A stretch of 64,000 bases of DNA. It comes from Betaproteobacteria bacterium HGW-Betaproteobacteria-22. GTDB taxonomy: Bacteria > Pseudomonadota > Gammaproteobacteria > Burkholderiales > Methylophilaceae. The notes beneath the pieces were generated by a model that saw only the letters and a list, made by a program, of their open reading frames with translations, had not been told where the DNA came from and did no database searches. Location of the stretch: contig PHCJ01000014.1 of the NCBI GenBank assembly GCA_002842285.1, positions 57,923 to 121,922 of the forward strand, written 5' to 3'. A program made the translations under genes and the position numbers. Positions 8,676 through 18,311 of this stretch are shown here, one piece after another (the first letter of the stretch is position 1; the number at the start of each line of letters is the position of its first letter).

Positions 8676-8726
8676 CTTAAAAGAACAGATAAGGCAAGCA
8701 CGCTGAGTTTAAATCAATCGGTAAAG

Positions 8727-8930
8727 TTAAACCTGCCCGACCAAGTTAAAATAGTAGCCAATTAACAGAAAAACAAACAATCCAATTGAAAGTCCGATTC
8801 GTACTGTTAACGCTTTCACCGTGCGCTCACCACCATTTTTGTCTTTAGCTAGAAAGTAAAGTGCCGAGAAAAGGCTGCCAATAATGACAAGCAACATCAA
8901 TACAATCAGTGTTTTAATTACCATAGCCAT
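8727..8930 (-). CDS. DUF2909 (twin transmembrane) protein
   Basis: A small protein reading MAMVIKTLIVLMLLVIIGSL, FSALYFLAKDKNGGERTVKA and LTVRIGLSIGLFVFLLIGYY. It has two helices joined by a KDKGGSERTV-type loop, the DUF2909 pattern. The open frame extends to a TTG at 8975, but the family starts at the M(F/V)K-like helix, so I use the ATG at 8930; the ATG at 8924 is equally possible. Such genes often accompany SURF1 and oxidase assembly genes; here it is divergent from SURF1. Function is unknown. Confidence 0.75.
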   Translation of the reverse strand: MAMVIKTLIVLMLLVIIGSLFSALYFLAKDKNGGERTVKALTVRIGLSIGLFVFLLIGYYFNLVGQV

Positions 8931-8980
8931 GTCCAGCCCGCTTAGAAACTCACTTAATATAGCCTGATTATGCAACGCTT

Positions 8981-9757
8981 ATGAAACAAATGCAATTTAG
9001 ATGTTCAGGCTATCAATTCACACCCACATGGCAAGGACTCCTTATTTTGGTCATTTGCGTGCCCTTGTTTATTAAACTTGGGCTATGGCAATACAATAAA
9101 GCCCAGCTAAGACAGGAAATTCAGTCCAGCTATAACAGCTCCTTGGAAAATGAAGCATTAGCCTTGCCTCAACTTTTAGATAATCCGGAAGCTTGGCGAT
9201 ACAAAAAAGTAAAGGTAACCGGCACCTATGATACAACACATCAAATATTTTTAGACAATCAGGTTGAAAACAGCCTGGCGGGTTTTCATGTGGTTACCCC
9301 ATTAAAAATCAATCACAGCAATCATTATCTACTGGTCAACCGGGGCTGGGTCGCTGGCGGCGCGAACCATAATGACTTACCGGCGATTGAAACACCAGGC
9401 GGCATGCACGAAATCATCGGGCTGGTATGGTTGCCAAGCAAAAAAATCTTCACATTAGAGAAAAACACTCACAGCACAGACTGGAATCCCGTATGGCAGC
9501 ATATGGATATGGAGCGTTATCAGAAAAGCGTGCCCATTCAGGTATTACCTTTCGTCATTAAACTGGATGCAAAAAGCAATGCTGGTGGTTTTGTCCGCAA
9601 CTGGCAGTTACCCGCAGAGAAAATCGCAACCAACATAGGTTATGCTTATCAATGGTTCGGCTTTTCTATGGCCAGCATACTCATTTTCTTATTTACCAGC
9701 ATCAAAAAAACCGGCAGCACCCAAACAAAACAGGTTATGGCACATGATAAAAACTGA
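8981..9757 (+). CDS. SURF1 family oxidase assembly protein
   Basis: A 258-residue protein with the SURF1 topology: a helix at about 21-38 (LLILVICVPLFIKLGLWQYNKA, with the conserved LGxWQ), a periplasmic domain with FLDNQVENSLAGFHVVTPL and LLVNRGWV, and a final helix with the conserved YAYQWFGFSMA. SURF1 helps insert haem a into subunit I of aa3 oxidases. It lies among ctaA, ctaB and a SCO-like gene and overlaps the latter by 14 bases. Confidence 0.92.
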   Translation: MKQMQFRCSGYQFTPTWQGLLILVICVPLFIKLGLWQYNKAQLRQEIQSSYNSSLENEALALPQLLDNPEAWRYKKVKVTGTYDTTHQIFLDNQVENSLAGFHVVTPLKINHSNHYLLVNRGWVAGGANHNDLPAIETPGGMHEIIGLVWLPSKKIFTLEKNTHSTDWNPVWQHMDMERYQKSVPIQVLPFVIKLDAKSNAGGFVRNWQLPAEKIATNIGYAYQWFGFSMASILIFLFTSIKKTGSTQTKQVMAHDKN

Positions 9758-10361
9758 AGAAAACAGCAACGAATATCTAAACCAGCAACGCAGAGGACGT
9801 ATGATGCTCCTGTCTATGCTGATATTCTTCATCACACCGGTCATTGCTGTTTTTTTAATGTACAAACTGGATTGGCGTCCCCAAGGTGAAAGCATAGGTG
9901 AGCTGGTCACGCCGCCAAGGCAAATCATCCTTGATCAAACCTTGACCAACAGCGAGGGGGTAATCTTGAACAAGCCATTGTTCCAAGAAAAATGGAGCAT
10001 GGTATATGTAACTTCAAACTGCGAAAACGTCTGCGAAACCAAATTACACCAAATGCGCCAATTACATGTTTCTTTGTATAAAGAAATACCTCGCATGCAG
10101 CGCGTCCTCATCACCACATCGGCACAGGTCACATCGATAAAGCAGCAACACCCTGAACTGCGGATTATCAACCAGCCTGCGACAGCAGTTATGGCGCTCA
10201 GTGAGCAGTTCAATCTCAACCACGCATCTGCTGTTAATTCAAACCGCATTTATCTAATAGACCCATTAGGCAACCTCATTATGAGTTACCTGCCATCCAC
10301 TGAACCATCACTGATACGTAAAGACATTACCCGATTAATGAAATACTCCTGGGCAGGCTAA
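9744..10361 (+). CDS. SCO-like thioredoxin-fold oxidase assembly protein
   Basis: A 205-residue protein with one N-terminal helix (about 22-42) and a periplasmic thioredoxin-like domain. The CENVC motif (C93, C97) has the CxxxC spacing of SCO copper chaperones, and NRIYLIDPLGNLIMSY resembles the SCO region next to the copper-ligand His. That His is not obvious here, so copper binding is uncertain. The start is the ATG at 9744, overlapping the SURF1 stop. A longer in-frame extension to 9642 lies inside SURF1 and is rejected. The neighbours support a CuA maturation role. Confidence 0.75.
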   Translation: MIKTEENSNEYLNQQRRGRMMLLSMLIFFITPVIAVFLMYKLDWRPQGESIGELVTPPRQIILDQTLTNSEGVILNKPLFQEKWSMVYVTSNCENVCETKLHQMRQLHVSLYKEIPRMQRVLITTSAQVTSIKQQHPELRIINQPATAVMALSEQFNLNHASAVNSNRIYLIDPLGNLIMSYLPSTEPSLIRKDITRLMKYSWAG

Positions 10362-10363
10362 GC

Positions 10364-11374
10364 ATGCATTTATACTTTTTCAGAAGGCTATCACTTTTAG
10401 CAACGGTACTTGCCCTGTGTGTGGTTGTGCTGGGAGCCTACGTCCGGCTATCAGATGCAGGCCTAGGCTGCCCAGATTGGCCAGGATGTTATGGCACGTT
10501 AACTGTACCTCAAAGTGAGTTAGCCATTCAGAAAGCGCAGACACTGCACCCGGATAGCCCGATAGATTCGTCAAAAGCATGGAAAGAAATGGCGCACCGC
10601 TACCTCGCCGGAGCGTTAGGTCTGTTAGTGCTTGCACTCTTCATTTCAGCATGGCGCAACAAATCGCATCTGAAAGTCAATTCGGCATTACCCACAGCAC
10701 TGCTTGTCATCATCATCGCGCAAGCGCTGCTGGGTATGTGGACAGTGACCATGTTGCTCAAGCCTGCTATTGTAAGCGCGCACCTGATTGGTGGCATGGC
10801 AACACTAGCGATACTCACATGGATTACACATCGCCATTGGCAAACAAATGGTAATGCACCAAACATCAAGCCTAAAATCAAGCTGATGGCACGCGGTGCC
10901 ATGATCATACTGTTCATACAGATATTATTGGGCGGATGGACGAGCACGAACTATGCGGCGCTAGCCTGCACAGACTTTCCTACTTGCCACGGAGCCTGGT
11001 TCCCGGAAATGGATTTTAAAGATGCATTCCACGTGGTGCGGGCCCTGGGTGAAAGCATCAATGGCGGAAATCTCACGCTACCGGCACTGACAGCTATTCA
11101 ATGGACGCATCGTTTGGGGGCACTATTTACTTTTATCTACATCAGCCTATTAATTGTTATTATTATTTTCAAGGCGCCCGCGCTCAGATCATTGGCTGCC
11201 ATACTATCTTTATTATTAGTCTTGCAAATCAGCATTGGCATTGCCAACCTGCTATTGCAACTACCTTTGGCGCTGGCAGTTTCGCACAACCTGGGGGCGG
11301 CACTCCTAGTCATTAGCGTCATAATACTAAACTCAAAAGTCACGGAGCATCAACATGACCATACAAAAATATGA
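10364..11374 (+). CDS. ctaA: Haem A synthase (COX15/CtaA)
   Basis: A 336-residue, eight-helix protein. The CtaA/Cox15 signatures are [22 protein letters not shown] near the N-terminus, [12 protein letters not shown] (haem-ligand His) and [13 protein letters not shown] (His) plus [11 protein letters not shown] in the second half. It hydroxylates the haem O methyl group to a formyl, giving haem A. It begins 2 bases after the SCO-like stop and overlaps ctaB by 20 bases. Confidence 0.95.
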   Translation: MHLYFFRRLSLLATVLALCVVVLGAYVRLSDAGLGCPDWPGCYGTLTVPQSELAIQKAQTLHPDSPIDSSKAWKEMAHRYLAGALGLLVLALFISAWRNKSHLKVNSALPTALLVIIIAQALLGMWTVTMLLKPAIVSAHLIGGMATLAILTWITHRHWQTNGNAPNIKPKIKLMARGAMIILFIQILLGGWTSTNYAALACTDFPTCHGAWFPEMDFKDAFHVVRALGESINGGNLTLPALTAIQWTHRLGALFTFIYISLLIVIIIFKAPALRSLAAILSLLLVLQISIGIANLLLQLPLALAVSHNLGAALLVISVIILNSKVTEHQHDHTKI

Positions 11375-12302
11375 AAGTGAAATGCAAATGCACAGCCCCA
11401 TGACAAATCAACGCAAGGCAAGCCCACTTACAATGCTCATTGTGAGATTCAAAAACTTCTTCCCGCTTTGCAAGCCACGGGTCACCTCTTTGATAGTGTT
11501 CACTGCGCTGATTGGCATGTTTCTAGCCACACCCAGCATGGTACCGCTGCCATTGCTGTTGGCAACTACGGTAGGCATTGCTTTTGCTTCAGGTGCGGCG
11601 GCGGCCTTTAACTGTTTGATAGAACACAAAATTGATGCCAACATGGCCCGTACGCGTGCAAGACCATTGCCTACAGGACAGGTTTCATCCAATGAAACAA
11701 TTATTTTTGCAACCATGCTGGGTGGAACCGGCCTCGCTATCCTATACATTTATGTCAATCCGCTGACCATGTGGCTGACCTTTGCCACTTTTGTCGGCTA
11801 TGCCGTGATTTACACAATCTTCTTAAAACCCGCCACGCCGATGAATATTGTCATAGGCGGCGCCTCAGGCGCTATGCCCCCCATACTGGGCTGGGCAGCG
11901 GTGACCAACACCATTTCACCGGAATCCCTGATTATGTTTTTAATCATTTTTGCATGGACCCCTCCTCACTTTTGGGCGCTTGCACTATATCGCAGAGATG
12001 AATACGCCAAAGTAGGCATGCCAATGCTGCCTGTCACACACGGCGAAGCATTTACCCTATTGCACATTCTGCTTTACACCGTGATTCTGGTTGCCGTCTC
12101 GCTAATGCCCTACGGACTTGGCATGAGTGGCGCCATTTATCTAGCATCCGTGATTATCCTGGACACTATCTTTATGACCTATGTAATCAAGCTTTATCTT
12201 GGCTACTCAGACAGCTTAGCTAAAAGCACGTTCAAGTATTCGATTGTCTATCTGACACTATTATTCGCGGCGTTACTTGTAGATCACTATCTGAAACTGT
12301 AA
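11355..12302 (+). CDS. ctaB: Haem O synthase (protoheme IX farnesyltransferase)
   Basis: A 315-residue UbiA-superfamily membrane prenyltransferase. The first Asp-rich motif sits in [23 protein letters not shown] and the second region in [23 protein letters not shown]. It farnesylates haem B to haem O, the substrate of CtaA. GGAG seven bases before the ATG at 11355 supports this start despite overlap with ctaA; a later Met ([11 protein letters not shown]) cannot be excluded. It ends the oxidase-assembly cluster. Confidence 0.95.
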   Translation: MTIQKYESEMQMHSPMTNQRKASPLTMLIVRFKNFFPLCKPRVTSLIVFTALIGMFLATPSMVPLPLLLATTVGIAFASGAAAAFNCLIEHKIDANMARTRARPLPTGQVSSNETIIFATMLGGTGLAILYIYVNPLTMWLTFATFVGYAVIYTIFLKPATPMNIVIGGASGAMPPILGWAAVTNTISPESLIMFLIIFAWTPPHFWALALYRRDEYAKVGMPMLPVTHGEAFTLLHILLYTVILVAVSLMPYGLGMSGAIYLASVIILDTIFMTYVIKLYLGYSDSLAKSTFKYSIVYLTLLFAALLVDHYLKL

Positions 12303-12514
12303 CCACCCCTCAAGAGAGAGTAGTTTAGTGCATGTTCTGGGTTTAAAAAACACGCCGCGACAAGCTGCAATGGCCATTTACGTTGTATAATCTGCGAAAA
12401 GTGGTGCAAGTGCAAAACAGCAACATTGTATAAACTAAAAAAACCACCCATGACTTAGGTAAAACATAACCTTTGCTCATCAATATGATTTAGTTTTCTT
12501 TAAGGACGAGAGTA

Positions 12515-13948
12515 ATGAGTACTAATAATGTAGAAACTTTTTACGACGACTGGGCCGTCAGGAAATTTACGGTAATGGCTGTCGTTTGGGGAGTGGTTGG
12601 CATGCTGATGGGGGTGTTCATAGCCGCCCAGCTAGCTTATCCTGAATTAAATTTTGGTTTGCCTTGGACGAGTTTTGGCCGTTTACGCCCATTACACACC
12701 AATGCAGTCATTTTTGCCTTTGGCGGTAGCGCCCTATTCGCAACCTCCTACTATGTGGTACAGCGTACCAGCCAGGCAAGGCTAGCCTTTCCATTATTGG
12801 CACGTTATACATTCTGGGGCTATCAGGCGGTGATCGTGCTTGCTGCCATCACCTTACCTTTAGGCTATACGCAAGGCAAAGAATATGCAGAACTGGAGTG
12901 GCCTATCGACCTGTTGCTGTTGGTGGTTTGGGTCATGTATGCAATTGTGTTCTTTGGCACAATTGCCAACAGAAAAATCAAACACATTTATGTTGCAAAC
13001 TGGTTCTACGCTGCCTTTATTATCGTAGTGGCCTTGTTGCACATTGTGAACAGCGCTGCGATTCCATCTGAATGGTTCCGCTCCTACTCTGCTTACTCTG
13101 GTGCGCAGGATGCGATGATTCAATGGTGGTACGGCCACAATGCGGTAGGCTTCTTCCTGACTGCAGCATTCCTGGGTATGATGTACTATTTCGTACCTAA
13201 ACAGGCACAACGCCCTGTTTACTCTTATCGTTTATCGATTGTGCACTTCTGGGGTCTGATCTTCACGTACATGTGGGCAGGCTCACATCACTTGCACTAC
13301 ACAGCACTGCCAGACTGGACACAATCCGTTGGCATGGTGTTGTCACTCATTCTTTTAGCACCAAGCTGGGGCGGTATGATCAACGGCATGATGACCATGT
13401 CAGGCGCATGGCACAAACTGCGTGACGACCCGATTCTAAGATTCATGATAGTTTCATTGTCTTTCTATGGTATGAGTACATTTGAAGGTCCAATGATGGC
13501 GATTAAAACCGTGAATGCACTTTCACACTACACAGACTGGACAGTCGGGCACGTGCACTCAGGTGCGCTTGGCTGGGTAGGTTTTGTATCAATGGGTTCA
13601 CTGTACTTCCTGACGCCACGCCTGTGGGGGCTGAAACAAATGTACAGCACAAAAGCCATTGAACTGCACTTCTGGCTGGCAACCATCGGCGTTGTACTCT
13701 ACATCTCTGCTATGTGGATTTCCGGCGTGACCGCAGGTTTGATGTGGCGAGCAATCAACGAAGATGGCACACTGACCTACACATTCGTTGAATCTGTTAA
13801 AGCAATGCATCCTTTCTACGTGATTCGTATGATTGGCGGCTTGATGTACGTAAGCGGCATGATCATCATGCTGTGGAACGTCATTAAAACAGTACAAATG
13901 GGTCAGGCAACACCAGCTAAAATTCCTGCTGTTGTAGCACATGCTTAA
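12515..13948 (+). CDS. ccoN: cbb3-type cytochrome oxidase subunit I
   Basis: A 477-residue, twelve-helix haem-copper oxidase subunit of the C family. Recognisable segments are [20 protein letters not shown] (low-spin haem His), [28 protein letters not shown] (CuB His with Tyr nearby), [15 protein letters not shown] and [17 protein letters not shown] (haem ligands). It is the catalytic subunit of a high-affinity oxidase used at low oxygen. GGACGAG precedes the ATG. A 212-bp non-coding stretch upstream probably holds the operon promoter; I saw no convincing FNR box there. Confidence 0.97.
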   Translation: MSTNNVETFYDDWAVRKFTVMAVVWGVVGMLMGVFIAAQLAYPELNFGLPWTSFGRLRPLHTNAVIFAFGGSALFATSYYVVQRTSQARLAFPLLARYTFWGYQAVIVLAAITLPLGYTQGKEYAELEWPIDLLLLVVWVMYAIVFFGTIANRKIKHIYVANWFYAAFIIVVALLHIVNSAAIPSEWFRSYSAYSGAQDAMIQWWYGHNAVGFFLTAAFLGMMYYFVPKQAQRPVYSYRLSIVHFWGLIFTYMWAGSHHLHYTALPDWTQSVGMVLSLILLAPSWGGMINGMMTMSGAWHKLRDDPILRFMIVSLSFYGMSTFEGPMMAIKTVNALSHYTDWTVGHVHSGALGWVGFVSMGSLYFLTPRLWGLKQMYSTKAIELHFWLATIGVVLYISAMWISGVTAGLMWRAINEDGTLTYTFVESVKAMHPFYVIRMIGGLMYVSGMIIMLWNVIKTVQMGQATPAKIPAVVAHA

Positions 13949-13959
13949 GGGATCATAAA

Positions 13960-14586
13960 ATGGCAAATAATGAGAAAAAAGGCTTTACCCACGAGAAGAT
14001 TGAAACCAATAGTTTCCTGATGATCGTGTTTATTCTAATCGTGGTTTCATTTGGTGGCCTGGTAGAAATCGTGCCGCTATTTTTCCAAAAATCAACCACA
14101 CAACCGATTGAAGGACTCAAGCCATACACTGCTTTAGAGCAGGCGGGGCGTGATATCTATATCCGCGAGGGCTGCTATAACTGCCACTCACAAATGATTC
14201 GTCCATTCAAGGCTGAAACCTTGCGTTACGGTCATTACTCTGTCGCTGGTGAATCAGTTTACGACCATCCATTCCAGTGGGGAAGTAAACGTACAGGGCC
14301 AGATTTAGCGCGTGTAGGCGGGCGTTACAGCGACGAGTGGCATCGCATACACCTAATTAACCCACGTGACCTGGTGCCGGAGTCGGTCATGCCCGCATAC
14401 CCCTGGTTAGAAACCAACCTGGTCAATGCAGAAAAAATGCCAGCACATTTGCGAGCTTTAAAGACAGCCGGTGTTCCTTACACGGATGAAGAAATCAAGA
14501 ATGCAGCCAATGACGTGCAAGGTAAAACTGAAATGGAAGCAATGATTGCTTACCTACAAGTACTGGGAACTGCCTTCAAGCAATAA
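13960..14586 (+). CDS. ccoO: cbb3-type oxidase subunit II (mono-haem cytochrome c)
   Basis: A 208-residue membrane-anchored cytochrome. An N-terminal helix (about 20-40) is followed by [15 protein letters not shown] (haem motif C72, C75, H76), [13 protein letters not shown] and the axial Met in SVMPAYPWL. It passes electrons from CcoP to CcoN. It is 11 bases after ccoN with no terminator between. Confidence 0.96.
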   Translation: MANNEKKGFTHEKIETNSFLMIVFILIVVSFGGLVEIVPLFFQKSTTQPIEGLKPYTALEQAGRDIYIREGCYNCHSQMIRPFKAETLRYGHYSVAGESVYDHPFQWGSKRTGPDLARVGGRYSDEWHRIHLINPRDLVPESVMPAYPWLETNLVNAEKMPAHLRALKTAGVPYTDEEIKNAANDVQGKTEMEAMIAYLQVLGTAFKQ

Positions 14587-14595
14587 GTGCATATC

Positions 14596-14739
14596 ATGGA
14601 CATTACAGATTTACGCATTATTTCTACGGTCGGCGCCCTGATTACCTTTGTCGGTATATGGGTTTGGGCTTGGTTAGGAAGGCATAAAAAAGACTTTGAA
14701 GAAGCGGCAAGACTGCCGCTTGAGGGAGATGAAGAATGA
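14596..14739 (+). CDS. ccoQ: cbb3-type oxidase subunit CcoQ
   Basis: A 47-residue single-helix protein starting MDITDLRIISTVGALITFVG, then WVWAWLGRHKKDFEEAARLP and GDEE. A helix with a short charged tail containing KKDFEEAARLPL is the CcoQ hallmark. It stabilises the cbb3 complex. Its end overlaps the ccoP start as ATGA. Confidence 0.93.
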   Translation: MDITDLRIISTVGALITFVGIWVWAWLGRHKKDFEEAARLPLEGDEE

Positions 14740-15647
14740 GTGATTTTACCAGCGGTTTCTGGCCGTTTTTTATATCGGCGATTGTGCTTGGCGGCATTGT
14801 ATTCTGCTTAGCAGTGTTGTTTATTACCAGCAAGTCACATGACCCTGCGCATACTGGCCAGTCAACAGGTCACGTCTATGACGAAGATATTGTTGAAATG
14901 AACAACCCGATGCCAAAGTGGTGGTATTGGATGTTTATTATCACCTGCGTTTTTGGCTTAGCCTATTTGTTTTTATATCCCGGATTAGGCACTTATCAGG
15001 GCAAATTAGGCTGGACCCAAGTGAAGCAATATGAGCAGGAAGTTAAAGAATCAAATGAGCGTTTAGCACCGATTTACGCCAATTTCGTTGCCATGAGTGC
15101 TGAACAAGTAGCCAAAGACGCCAAGGCGATGGCGATTGGAGAGCGTCTATTCATGAACAATTGCGCTCAATGTCACGGTTCTGATGCACACGGCAGCCGC
15201 GGATTTCCTAACCTTACAGATAATGACTGGCTATATGGCGGCGCTCCCGAAACCATTAAAGAAACCATCACTAATGGTCGTCATGGCATGATGCCACCCA
15301 TGGCTGCTGCTGTAGGTAATGCTGATGAAGTAAAAAATGTAGCGCATTATGTGTTGAGCCTATCCAATAGTGAACACGACGCAAGCCGTGCTGCATTGGG
15401 TAAAGAAAAATTCACCGCGTGTGCAGCCTGCCATGGTGCGGACGGCAAGGGCAACCAGGCCATAGGCGCACCTAACCTCACAGATGATATTTGGCTACAC
15501 GGCGCAGGCGAGGCCGCAATTATTGACCGCATTAACAACGGCAAGAGCAACCAGATGCCGGCACAAGGCTCACGCCTGACGCCTGAACAGATTCATGTGC
15601 TTGCTGCTTACGTATGGCGTTTTTCAAATGGAGAAACTGCACAGTAA
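14736..15647 (+). CDS. ccoP: cbb3-type oxidase subunit III (di-haem cytochrome c)
   Basis: A 303-residue protein. Two N-terminal helices flank the conserved DEDIVEMNNPMPKWWYWMF. Two cytochrome c domains follow with CAQCH (C143, C146, H147) and CAACH (C229, C232, H233) and axial Met regions GMMPPM and NQMPAQG. It is the electron entry subunit from soluble cytochromes. It is last in ccoNOQP, followed by a terminator. Confidence 0.97.
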   Translation: MSDFTSGFWPFFISAIVLGGIVFCLAVLFITSKSHDPAHTGQSTGHVYDEDIVEMNNPMPKWWYWMFIITCVFGLAYLFLYPGLGTYQGKLGWTQVKQYEQEVKESNERLAPIYANFVAMSAEQVAKDAKAMAIGERLFMNNCAQCHGSDAHGSRGFPNLTDNDWLYGGAPETIKETITNGRHGMMPPMAAAVGNADEVKNVAHYVLSLSNSEHDASRAALGKEKFTACAACHGADGKGNQAIGAPNLTDDIWLHGAGEAAIIDRINNGKSNQMPAQGSRLTPEQIHVLAAYVWRFSNGETAQ

Positions 15648-15701
15648 TGCTGACATAAATTTAAACGACAGGCATTTTAAGTTTATTGCTGTGCAACTTT
15701 A

Positions 15702-15741
15702 CGCCTGATATTTTGCCTATGGTAAAATATCGGGCGTTTTT
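15702..15741 (+). terminator. Rho-independent terminator after ccoNOQP
   Basis: CGCCTGATATTTT (15702-15714) pairs with AAAATATCGGGCG (15724-15736), with one G-T pair and a 9-base loop, and is followed by TTTTT. Confidence 0.88.
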
Positions 15742-15779
15742 CATTTATTGCAGCACTCATTAGCTGGGCCAAAACCTTA

Positions 15780-17216
15780 ATGACAGTTGAGCAAAACAAG
15801 TCTAAAAAAACGATTCCTATCGTTGCTGATACCACACAACCCGTTGCCAAATCTCTTTACGAAGCGCATCAGAAAGTATATCCGCGCACGACTGCCGGGA
15901 TTTACAAAAACTGGCGATGGGCGATGATCTGGATTACGCAAATCATCTTCTACGGAACACCCTGGCTGCAATGGGGCGATCGGCAAGCTGTGCTGCTGGA
16001 TATTAGCACCCATCGTTTTTATATTTTCGGTCTGATACTATACCCACAGGACCTGATTTACCTGGTCGTGATATTAATTATCTCTGCACTCGCACTGTTT
16101 CTTTTTACGGCAGTCGCCGGCAGGTTATGGTGTGGTTTTGCCTGCCCACAATCCGTTTACACCAAGATATTCTTATGGATCGAGCGTCAGGTTGAGGGTG
16201 ATCGCGCGGCACGTCTCCGACTTGACAAATCCGAACTCACTCGGCACAAACTATACAAAAAAACGCTTAAGCACAGCTTGTGGATTGGTTTTTCTGTATG
16301 GACAGGCTTTACCTTTCTGGGTTATTTTGCCCCAATACGCGAACTCATGCACAACATTACATTGTTCAACCTGGGGCCTTGGGAAACCTTCTGGATATGC
16401 TTCTATAGTTTTGCCACTTATGGCAATGCAGGCTTTCTGCGCGAACAGATTTGTAAACACATGTGCCCCTATGCACGCTTTCAAAGTGCAATGTTTGACA
16501 ATGACACACTGATTGTGACTTATGATACCGAACGTGGCGAGCCCCGCAGTGGACGTTCCCGTAAAGTCGATGCCAAGCAATCGGGTTTAGGTGACTGTAT
16601 TGATTGCAGCTTCTGCGTACAGGTGTGCCCGACCGGAATTGATATCCGGAATGGCCTGCAATACGAATGTATCAGTTGCGGCCTATGCGTTGATGCGTGT
16701 AATAGCATCATGGATAAGATGGAATATCCAAGAGGATTAATCCGCTTCTCTACTCAAAACGCACTGACCAACCATTGGTCACAAGAGCAGATCATTAAAA
16801 AGGTATTACGCCCACGTGTACTGATCTATTCTGGCCTGTTACTACTGTTGAGCCTGGGAATGGTTTACTCGCTGGCAACGCGCGTTCCATTTAAAGTGGA
16901 TATCATCCGAGATCGAGGTGTGATGTCACGCCTTGTGCCCGGCGGCAAGGTTGAGAATGTTTACCAAATGCAAATCACTAACGCATCTGAAAAACCGCAA
17001 ACTTATCATATTTCTGTTGAAGGAATCCCTGACCTGACAATTGCTTCGGATAGCAAATTCACCGTAAATGCAGCGCAATCACGTATGGTTGCGGTGAGCC
17101 TGCAACTCAAGGATGGTGCGATAAAAAGTGGTTCTCACCCGATTAAATTTGGCATTGAAGCTGAAGATGGCAAAGAAAAAATCTACGAAAAATCTATTTT
17201 TTTCATGTCGCGTTAA
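15780..17216 (+). CDS. ccoG: Cytochrome c oxidase accessory protein CcoG (RdxA/FixG, 2x[4Fe-4S])
   Basis: A 478-residue protein with about five helices. Conserved segments are RLWCGFACPQSVYTKIF and EQICKHMCPYARFQ. A ferredoxin domain follows at about 273-315, with CIDCSFCVQVCPTGID and CISCGLCVDACNS (eight Cys for two clusters). An Ig-like C-terminal domain comes after the last helix. FixG/CcoG has been linked to copper reduction for cbb3 maturation. The ATG at 15780 has no strong ribosome site. Confidence 0.95.
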   Translation: MTVEQNKSKKTIPIVADTTQPVAKSLYEAHQKVYPRTTAGIYKNWRWAMIWITQIIFYGTPWLQWGDRQAVLLDISTHRFYIFGLILYPQDLIYLVVILIISALALFLFTAVAGRLWCGFACPQSVYTKIFLWIERQVEGDRAARLRLDKSELTRHKLYKKTLKHSLWIGFSVWTGFTFLGYFAPIRELMHNITLFNLGPWETFWICFYSFATYGNAGFLREQICKHMCPYARFQSAMFDNDTLIVTYDTERGEPRSGRSRKVDAKQSGLGDCIDCSFCVQVCPTGIDIRNGLQYECISCGLCVDACNSIMDKMEYPRGLIRFSTQNALTNHWSQEQIIKKVLRPRVLIYSGLLLLLSLGMVYSLATRVPFKVDIIRDRGVMSRLVPGGKVENVYQMQITNASEKPQTYHISVEGIPDLTIASDSKFTVNAAQSRMVAVSLQLKDGAIKSGSHPIKFGIEAEDGKEKIYEKSIFFMSR

Positions 17217-17243
17217 ACATAAAGCTTAAAGATAAAGGCAATC

Positions 17244-17504
17244 ATGGCACAACATAATTCAACTCTTCAAAAAACCAAATGGTGGCAATCAGGTTATGCC
17301 TGGCTGGTGTTTGCAGGGCCTGCCATCGTGGTTATGGCGAGTTTGACCACAGTGTATATCGCCGTCAACGGTCAAGACCCGGTATTAGCTCACGAAGACA
17401 GCGCAGGCACCTCTGCTAAAGCGCTCAGCGTAGAGCAAAAAAATGCGCTTGAGCCTGCAATACGAGCGCGCAATCATGCTGCAACGGGCGTTAGCCAAGA
17501 GTAA
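17244..17504 (+). CDS. FixH-like single-helix membrane protein (short)
   Basis: An 86-residue protein. A basic N-terminus is followed by WWQSGYAWLVFAGPAIVVMA (one helix) and an extracytoplasmic tail with YIAVNGQDPVL. The WP/Y-WLV-x-GP-helix-NxxDPV pattern recalls the start of FixH/CcoH, and the position right after ccoG agrees. It is much shorter than typical FixH (about 150 residues) and lacks the periplasmic domain, so it may be a reduced form. Confidence 0.6.
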   Translation: MAQHNSTLQKTKWWQSGYAWLVFAGPAIVVMASLTTVYIAVNGQDPVLAHEDSAGTSAKALSVEQKNALEPAIRARNHAATGVSQE

Positions 17505-18164
17505 ATGCAAACCGCGCTCATCTACAGTGCGCTCATCATGGGGCTTGCTGGCGGCCCACACTGCGTGGCAATGTGCGGTGCAGCCTGCACTGCGCTAGCG
17601 CAGTCAACGCACAAACCTTATGCTATTTATTTTTATCATTTAGGCAGGCTATGTGGCTACGCTCTGCTCGGCGCAATTGCAACGTTTGCAATACAAAGCA
17701 TCGCATGGCTTTCCAGTTACAGCAGCATTCTGCACCCGTTATGGACATTCTTTCATGTGTTGATATTTTTTTGGGGACTCATGCTACTCATTTATGCCAA
17801 GCAGCCTATATGGGTAGACCATGCTGGCCGCAACATATGGGGGCATGTTAAAAAGCTCAGCCTAAAACAAGGTGGGCTATTTTATGTTGGCATGCTTTGG
17901 GCACTCATGCCATGCGGTCTTTTGTATTCTGCTCTAATTATTGCATCATTCAATGGCAATCCGCTAGATGGCGCCATCAGCATGGCCGCTTTCGCACTGG
18001 GGTCTAGTGTTTCTTTATTTTTAGCGCCTTGGGTTTGGTTAAAGCTAAAAACAAATGTCATTGAGCCCTATGGCATGCGGCTAGCGGGGCTTCTATTAAG
18101 TAGCGCCAGTGCCTGGGCCATCTGGATGGAGCTTAGCCACAACACTAAAGTGTGGTGCATTTAA
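17505..18164 (+). CDS. TauE/SafE-type (DsbD-like) membrane protein of the cbb3 cluster
   Basis: A 219-residue, six-helix protein starting MQTALIYSALIMGLAGGPHC with VAMCGAACTALAQ. The GxxGGxHCxxMCG signature and a second ALMPCGLLYSALIIA repeat define the 'sulfite exporter TauE/SafE family' group found beside ccoGHIS; such proteins are linked to copper delivery for cbb3 oxidase. The ATG abuts the previous stop (TAAATG). The stop codon lies inside the left end of a repeat element. Confidence 0.85.
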   Translation: MQTALIYSALIMGLAGGPHCVAMCGAACTALAQSTHKPYAIYFYHLGRLCGYALLGAIATFAIQSIAWLSSYSSILHPLWTFFHVLIFFWGLMLLIYAKQPIWVDHAGRNIWGHVKKLSLKQGGLFYVGMLWALMPCGLLYSALIIASFNGNPLDGAISMAAFALGSSVSLFLAPWVWLKLKTNVIEPYGMRLAGLLLSSASAWAIWMELSHNTKVWCI

Positions 18165-18310
18165 CCCAGATTTTCCATACATGGACGCCGACATTTGCCA
18201 AGGTTTCATTTGATGATTTTGAATAGGAAAAGATTGCAACCATACATCCGGATTTTATATGATGCGCATTGCCTATATCCCTGATGGAATTTGCTGAGAA
18301 TCTGGGTTAA
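18161..18310. repeat. 150-bp MITE-like element with 12-bp perfect terminal inverted repeats
   Basis: TTAACCCAGATT (18161-18172) and AATCTGGGTTAA (18299-18310) are perfect inverted repeats bounding 150 bp with no gene. The outer TTAA at both ends could be a duplicated target. The element fits exactly between the stops of the TauE/SafE gene and cca and supplies the TAA of the former. Related termini occur at 3138, 48369, 48412 and 48983. Confidence 0.65.
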
Positions 18311-18311
18311 A

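Noticed and set aside
12470..12500. Possible FNR/ANR box before ccoN (TTGCTCATCAAT, ATGATTTA)
   Set aside because: The half sites do not have the TTGAT-N4-ATCAA spacing; I cannot support an FNR site.
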